NCBI GenBank assembly: GCA_041588495.1
Contig: JBFGWM010000085.1
Location: 1-10,491, forward strand
DNA from: JBFGWM01 sp041588495
Lineage (GTDB): Bacteria > Pseudomonadota > Gammaproteobacteria > Pseudomonadales > JBFGWM01
Length of the DNA: 10,491 nucleotides
Direction: 5' to 3'
Under the pieces are notes generated by a model. That model was not told the origin of the DNA. It was given only the letters and a program-made list of their open reading frames with translations, and ran no database searches. The stretch's first letter is position 1, and each line of letters starts with the position of its first letter. Shown piece after piece: positions 7,108 through 10,491 of this stretch. The position numbers were made by a program, and so were the translations under genes.

Positions 7108-7133
7108 GCCCCGCGGGTTTCCGCCCGCGGGGC
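7108..7133 (+). terminator. GC-rich hairpin between convergent murB and rne, probable bidirectional terminator
   Basis: GCCCCGCGGG (7108-7117) and CCCGCGGGGC (7124-7133) are perfect reverse complements, giving a 10-bp stem with a 6-base loop (TTTCCG). It lies 22 bases after the murB stop and 18 bases beyond the rne stop on the other strand. Neither strand has a T-run after the stem (AGCGATCCC on plus, AACACCGGC on minus), so it is not a textbook intrinsic terminator. It could still stop polymerase from both sides or protect 3' ends. Confidence 0.6.
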
Positions 7134-7151
7134 GCCAGCGATCCCGATTGC

Positions 7152-10100
7152 TCAGGAAGTCGGTGCGGACTCGGGCTTCTTCGGCGCTTCGTCCGGTCCT
7201 GCGTCACTTGCCCCGTCCTGCTTCGCGTTTTCCGCTTTTGCCGCCTCGGCGGCCGCGCGTTCCTGGCGACGTTTCAGACGCGGGTCATTGGAGGCCCGGG
7301 AGGGGCGTTCAGTGCGCTTTTGCCGTGCGGGCGTATCCGCCGCGCGTTCGCCGCCACCGGTAGCCTCGGGGGCAGGGGCCGCGGGTGCCGCCTTTGCCGT
7401 TGGCTGGTCGGCGACCTCGCGCTCCCCTGAAGCCGGCCTGGAAGGCGCGGCAGCCGGGCTTTCGTCGGGAACAGCGGGCGATTCTCTGCGCACGGCTTGC
7501 TCGGTTTTCTCCGTGGCCTCCGCTTTGGGCGTGCCTGCCGCAGCAGGGGTTGGCGCCGATTCCGGCTGCTTTCCGGGCGTCGGCGCCTCGGCTTTCACGG
7601 CCTGCTCCTGCCCACCGGATGAATCCCCCTGCGTAGCCGACCTGGCCGGACGCTGCGGTTTCGCGGCATCGGAATCGGCAGGTTTTGCCGTTTCGGTAGC
7701 GGATTTCGTGGCTGAATTTCCGGCTTCCACGGTCTCCCGGGCAGTACGCGGCTCGTCCGCATCCGCCGCTTCCCCGCGTTTGCTTTCGCCCTCGGGGAGG
7801 CGGTTACCGTTTACTTCAGGCTCAGGGGCGTCTTCGGCATCCGGCATGCGGTTGCCACGATTCTCGTCCTGATCGGACGCGCCTGATTCGGTGCGTCGTG
7901 CACCCGAACCGCGACGGCCGCCGCGCTGGCGGCGCCGGCGTTGGCCCTGGCCTTGACCACCCTGGCCACCTTCGCGCTCGTTCCCGGGTTCGGGTTGTTG
8001 CCCGTTGCCCGCTTCGGCGGCACCGGTATCGTTCTCGGTGACGGCCTCATTTGCAGTCTCCTGTGCGCCCGCGCCGGCTTCCGCATTTGCGCGGCCTTCA
8101 CCGCCGCGCTTGCGTCCACCCCGACGGCGTCCGCCGCGGCTGCGCCGGCTGCCCTCGCGGGCCTCGCCACCTTCCTCGCGGTCCGCGTCGCTTTCGCGCG
8201 GCTCCTGGGTACCGCGGCTGGGCAATTCGCCGTCGTAGGCGCCGGCCTCGATGATCTGGTCGCGTCCGCTCGAGCGATCACTGCCCTGGCCACCACGCCC
8301 GCGCTGCTGACCGCGGCCCTGTTGCTGGCGTCCCCGGCTCTGCTGGCGTCCGCGATTGTCGCGCTCGCCGCGTTCGCGGTCACCGCCACGGTTGTCCGGG
8401 CTGGTCTTTTCCGTATTGGCCGGTGCCGCCGGTTCGGTTGTTGCGGTACCGCTCTCGTTGGCGGCCTCCCCGGCACCGAACATGCGACCAAGTGCCTTCA
8501 CGCTGCGGCTCCACCAGCCGGTCTCGACTTCTGCCGCCGTGCCGACATTCTCGGTCGGCGCGAGCGCCGGGGCGGGGCGGTCCGGGGGCAGAACCGAACG
8601 CACCGCGGCCTCTTCGGGACGCGGCGCCTGGCGGGCCTGCGAGGTGTCCTCGAGCTCGGGCGCGTCGGGAATGATCTCGTAGCTGCTCTCGGTGGCGGCG
8701 CCGGAGACCTCGGGTCGGTCGTCACGCAGGCGTTCCACCGAATAATGGGGCGTTTCCAGGTGGGGATTGGGGATCACCAGGATGCGGACACCCTGTTCCT
8801 TTTCCAGGTCGGCGAGCAGTTCACGCTTCTCGTTGAGCAGGAAGGAGGCCACCGGCACCGGCACCTGGGCACGAATCTCGCTGGTGCGGTCCTTGAGGCT
8901 TTCCTCCTGGATCAGGCGCATGATGGCCAGGCCCAGGGATTCGACGTCACGGATGAAACCCTGGCCGGTGCAGCGCGGGCAGGGTTGCGCGGCGATCTCG
9001 CCGAGGGAGGGGCGCAGGCGCTGTCGGGACATCTCCATCAGTCCGAAGCGCGAGATGCGTCCGACCTGGACCCTTGCGCGATCGGTCTTGAGGCTCTCCC
9101 GTATGCGGTTCTCGACCTCGCGCTGATTGCGGGACGGACCCATGTCGATGAAATCGATCACGATCAGGCCGCCCATGTCGCGCAAACGCAACTGGCGGGC
9201 GATCTCCTCGGCCGCCTCGAGGTTGGTGTTGAGCGCCGTTTCCTCGATGTCGCTGCCGCGGGTCGCGCGCGCCGAGTTGATGTCGATGGAGATCAGCGCC
9301 TCGGTGGTGTCGATCACGATCGCGCCACCCGAGGGAAGCTTCACCTCGCGCTGGAAGGCCGTCTCGATCTGGCTTTCGATCTGGTAGCGGCTGAACAGGG
9401 GCGTCGAATCCTCGTACAGCTTGAGGCGACTGCTCCACTGCGGCATCACCTGCTGCACGAAATTACTGGCCTCGTTGTATACCTCCTGGGTGTCGATCAG
9501 CACCTCGCCGATGTCCTGGCGCAGGTAGTCGCGCATGGCGCGCAACACCACGTTGCCTTCCTGGTAGATGAGGAAGGGCGCCTTGCGCTCTTCCGCAGCC
9601 GCGCTGATCGAGCGCCACAGGTGCACGAGGTAATCGACGTCCCACTGGATTTCCTCGACGGTGCGGCCGACCCCGGCGGTGCGCACGATGACGCCCATGT
9701 CCGAGGGGATCACCACCTGGTTCAGGACCTCGCGCAACTGGTCGCGTTCCTCGCCCTCGATGCGCCGCGAGATCCCGCTGGAGCGCGGGTTGTTGGGCAT
9801 CAGGACCAGGTAGCGCCCGGCGAGGCTGATCATGGTGGTGACCGCCGCACCCTTGTTGCCGCGCTCTTCCTTTTCAATCTGGATGATCAGTTCCTGGCCC
9901 TCGCGGACCGCTTCCTTGATCGTCACCCGGCCACTGGCGCCTTTCTTGAAGTACTGGCTGGAGATTTCCTTGAGGGGGAGAAAGCCGTGACGCTCGGACC
10001 CGTACTCGACAAAGCACGCCTCCAGGCTGGGCTCCACGCGGGTGACGCGGGCCTTGTAGATGTTGGCTTTCTTGGCTTCCCGGGTGACGGACTCGATGTC

Positions 10101-10181
10101 CAGATCGTAGAGGCGCTGGCCATCGACCAGGGCGACCCGCAACTCCTCGGGTTGAGTTGCGTTAATGAGCATTCTTTTCAT
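7152..10181 (-). CDS. rne: Ribonuclease E, degradosome endoribonuclease and scaffold
   Basis: Essential endoribonuclease for mRNA decay and rRNA/tRNA processing. The start is the ATG at 10181 (MKRMLINATQ, the family N-terminus); GGAAG (plus 10192-10196) lies 10 bases upstream. An in-frame start at 10235 would add 18 unrelated residues. The product has 1009 residues (E. coli 1061). The S1 RNA-binding domain covers about residues 38-120. The catalytic core carries Asp300 (in S-I-D-I-N-S-A-R-A-T-R-G) and Asp343 (in V-I-D-F-I-D-M), matching E. coli Asp303/Asp346 with a constant offset of three. The zinc-link is C-P-R-C at 401-404, and the core ends near 505. The C-terminal half is low-complexity and disordered: an amphipathic segment G-W-W-S-R to M-F at 555-568, Arg/Gly-rich blocks at 598-640, 675-697 and 748-763, an Ala/Pro/Glu/Lys-rich stretch, and N-D-P-R at 965-968. 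All catalytic residues are present, so it should be active and membrane-bound. Confidence 0.96.
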   Translation of the reverse strand: MKRMLINATQPEELRVALVDGQRLYDLDIESVTREAKKANIYKARVTRVEPSLEACFVEYGSERHGFLPLKEISSQYFKKGASGRVTIKEAVREGQELIIQIEKEERGNKGAAVTTMISLAGRYLVLMPNNPRSSGISRRIEGEERDQLREVLNQVVIPSDMGVIVRTAGVGRTVEEIQWDVDYLVHLWRSISAAAEERKAPFLIYQEGNVVLRAMRDYLRQDIGEVLIDTQEVYNEASNFVQQVMPQWSSRLKLYEDSTPLFSRYQIESQIETAFQREVKLPSGGAIVIDTTEALISIDINSARATRGSDIEETALNTNLEAAEEIARQLRLRDMGGLIVIDFIDMGPSRNQREVENRIRESLKTDRARVQVGRISRFGLMEMSRQRLRPSLGEIAAQPCPRCTGQGFIRDVESLGLAIMRLIQEESLKDRTSEIRAQVPVPVASFLLNEKRELLADLEKEQGVRILVIPNPHLETPHYSVERLRDDRPEVSGAATESSYEIIPDAPELEDTSQARQAPRPEEAAVRSVLPPDRPAPALAPTENVGTAAEVETGWWSRSVKALGRMFGAGEAANESGTATTEPAAPANTEKTSPDNRGGDRERGERDNRGRQQSRGRQQQGRGQQRGRGGQGSDRSSGRDQIIEAGAYDGELPSRGTQEPRESDADREEGGEAREGSRRSRGGRRRGGRKRGGEGRANAEAGAGAQETANEAVTENDTGAAEAGNGQQPEPGNEREGGQGGQGQGQRRRRQRGGRRGSGARRTESGASDQDENRGNRMPDAEDAPEPEVNGNRLPEGESKRGEAADADEPRTARETVEAGNSATKSATETAKPADSDAAKPQRPARSATQGDSSGGQEQAVKAEAPTPGKQPESAPTPAAAGTPKAEATEKTEQAVRRESPAVPDESPAAAPSRPASGEREVADQPTAKAAPAAPAPEATGGGERAADTPARQKRTERPSRASNDPRLKRRQERAAAEAAKAENAKQDGASDAGPDEAPKKPESAPTS
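7893..8390 (-). other. Three Arg/Gly-rich RNA-binding-like blocks of RNase E (within rne)
   Basis: Residues 598-640 (many RGR, RGG and Gln; minus 8390-8262), 675-697 (RRSRGGRRRGGRKRGG; minus 8159-8091) and 748-763 (RRRRQRGGRRGSGARR; minus 7940-7893) are strongly basic and low in complexity. They are separated by acidic, Glu/Asp-rich spacers. They occupy the place of the arginine-rich RNA-binding region and AR2 of E. coli RNase E, and probably bind RNA. Which block, if any, binds the helicase RhlB cannot be told from composition. Confidence 0.6.
8478..8519 (-). other. RNase E membrane-targeting amphipathic helix (within rne)
   Basis: Residues 555-568 of RNase E run G-W-W-S-R-S-V-K-A-L-G-R-M-F. 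Trp557, Val561, Leu564 and Phe568 fall at i, i+4, i+7 and i+11, one hydrophobic face, while Arg559, Lys562 and Arg566 lie on the other. This corresponds in position and character to segment A of E. coli RNase E (around residues 565-585), which holds the enzyme on the inner membrane. Confidence 0.75.
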
Positions 10182-10268
10182 GCAATACCGACTTCCGTTT
10201 TGGGCGCGTTCGCGGCCACACGGGGTATCGCGCAAATCAGCTTTTGCGGTTCAGACTCTTGGTTCCGT

Positions 10269-10290
10269 CGATCAATTCGATAGCGATCAA
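10269..10290. repeat. Direct repeat CGATCAA x2
   Basis: CGATCAA occurs at 10269-10275 and again at 10284-10290, a 15-base period, with CGATAG between. The patch is AT-richer than its surroundings and lies about 90-110 bases upstream of the rne start. It could be part of a regulator site or chance; no known consensus is recognised. Confidence 0.25.
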
Positions 10291-10380
10291 GTCAATAGCC
10301 ATGTTCCAGGGTACAGGTTGGGCGATTGCATCCGGGGCGATCGCGCCGGCCAGAATCCATGTCGATTGGAGGGCCTGGTT

Positions 10381-10418
10381 CCCGGCTTCGTCCCGCGCAC
10401 TGCGCGGTTGGTCCCGGG
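10381..10418 (-). other. Nested hairpin upstream of rne
   Basis: On either strand CCGCGC (10393-10398) pairs with GCGCGG (10402-10407) around a 3-base loop. Outside it CCCGG (10381-10385) pairs with CCGGG (10414-10418), with internal loops of 7 and 6 bases. It lies about 200 bases before the rne start codon. If transcribed, it would form a two-tier stem-loop in the rne leader, comparable in idea, not in sequence, to the hp2 element of E. coli rne. The pairing is seen directly; the function is inferred. Confidence 0.35.
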
Positions 10419-10491
10419 TCATGGCGCCAATGAGCTTGCATGGCGTGCCTTGCGTCCGGGCCGGGGGGCCTGTGGATTCACCTGCCGGCCT

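Larger units (their letters stand above)
10182..10491 (-). promoter_or_regulatory. Upstream and leader region of rne, no supported gene
   Basis: These 310 bases precede the rne start. I see no recognisable protein, tRNA or other RNA gene. In many Gammaproteobacteria the pseudouridine synthase gene rluC lies divergently beyond rne, but its N-terminus is not visible here, so it would begin past the window. The minus strand has a TTGACT hexamer (complement of 10291-10296) in an AT-richer patch at about 10230-10310, yet no good -10 follows at 16-18 bases, so no promoter is called. E. coli rne has a long structured leader used for autoregulation; a similar leader here is plausible but inferred. 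Confidence 0.5.

Noticed and set aside
6937..7872. A plus-strand open frame from the murB end into the region opposite the rne tail.
   Set aside because: It shadows the low-complexity RNase E tail (Ala/Ser/Gly-rich translation) and would read through the terminator hairpin; no ribosome site or family resemblance.
7941..10283. A 780-codon open frame on the plus strand, opposite rne.
   Set aside because: It lies antisense to the well-supported RNase E gene, has no recognisable domain, and is rich in Ala, Arg, Gly, Asp, Val and His as expected when GC-rich codons are read backwards.
10237..10491. Minus-strand frame open from the window edge to a TGA at 10237, with an ATG at 10422 (61 codons), in the rne upstream region.
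   Set aside because: No Shine-Dalgarno precedes the ATG, the nested hairpin lies inside it, and the product resembles nothing I know. Its third-position GC is fairly high, so a conservation test in relatives would settle it.
10421..10491. Possible start of a divergent rluC gene at the right edge (ATG 10421 or 10440s).
   Set aside because: None of the plus-strand frames gives the expected RluC N-terminus with its R-I-D-N-F-L segment, and no ribosome site is seen; rluC, if present, starts beyond the window.
1..10491. Searched for CRISPR-like repeats, insertion-sequence ends, tRNA genes, toxin-antitoxin pairs or a novel defence system.
   Set aside because: No regularly spaced repeats, transposase motifs, tRNA-like folds or unexplained gene clusters were seen; all sizeable coding space belongs to recognised housekeeping genes.

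Overview
The window is a conserved chromosomal cell-envelope locus from a GC-rich gammaproteobacterium. The gene order comEC – exbB – exbD – msbA – lpxK – Trm112-like – kdsB – low-molecular-weight phosphatase – murB, followed by convergent rne, is close to the arrangement I recall in Pseudomonas (comEC, tolQ/tolR-type pair, lpxK, Trm112-like, kdsB, phosphatase, murB, rne). The msbA–lpxK pairing and the nearby ycaR–kdsB recall the E. coli ycaI–msbA–lpxK–ycaQ–ycaR–kdsB block. The combination suggests a high-GC gammaproteobacterium outside the enterics; I cannot name a genus from this sequence alone.

Positions 1-1618 hold three tightly packed plus-strand genes: the C-terminal end of comEC (cut by the window edge), then exbB and exbD, which encode an inner-membrane proton-channel/energiser pair. 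After a 98-bp gap with a weak hairpin and a -10-like hexamer, positions 1718-7085 hold msbA, lpxK, a 65-codon Trm112-like gene, kdsB, a low-molecular-weight protein tyrosine phosphatase and murB, separated by 4-26 bp and so probably co-transcribed. LpxK completes lipid IVA, KdsB activates the Kdo that is added to it, MsbA flips the lipid A core across the inner membrane, and MurB makes UDP-MurNAc for peptidoglycan. The block therefore joins lipopolysaccharide and murein precursor supply.

A 10-bp perfect GC-rich hairpin (7108-7133) lies between murB and the convergent rne gene. rne (minus strand, 10181 to 7152) encodes a full-length RNase E with intact catalytic aspartates and zinc-link cysteines, a recognisable amphipathic membrane-anchor segment, three Arg/Gly-rich blocks and an NDPR motif near the C-terminus. 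The last 310 bases are the rne upstream/leader region. They contain a nested hairpin and a short direct repeat, but no gene I can defend.

I find no mobile element, CRISPR array, tRNA, rRNA or defence system. This is mostly an ordinary housekeeping region. The points worth a second look are regulatory (hairpin over the Trm112-like gene's ribosome site, Shine-Dalgarno-poor msbA start, rne leader) or concern the RNase E scaffold half. Very long open frames opposite rne, msbA and kdsB are composition artefacts.
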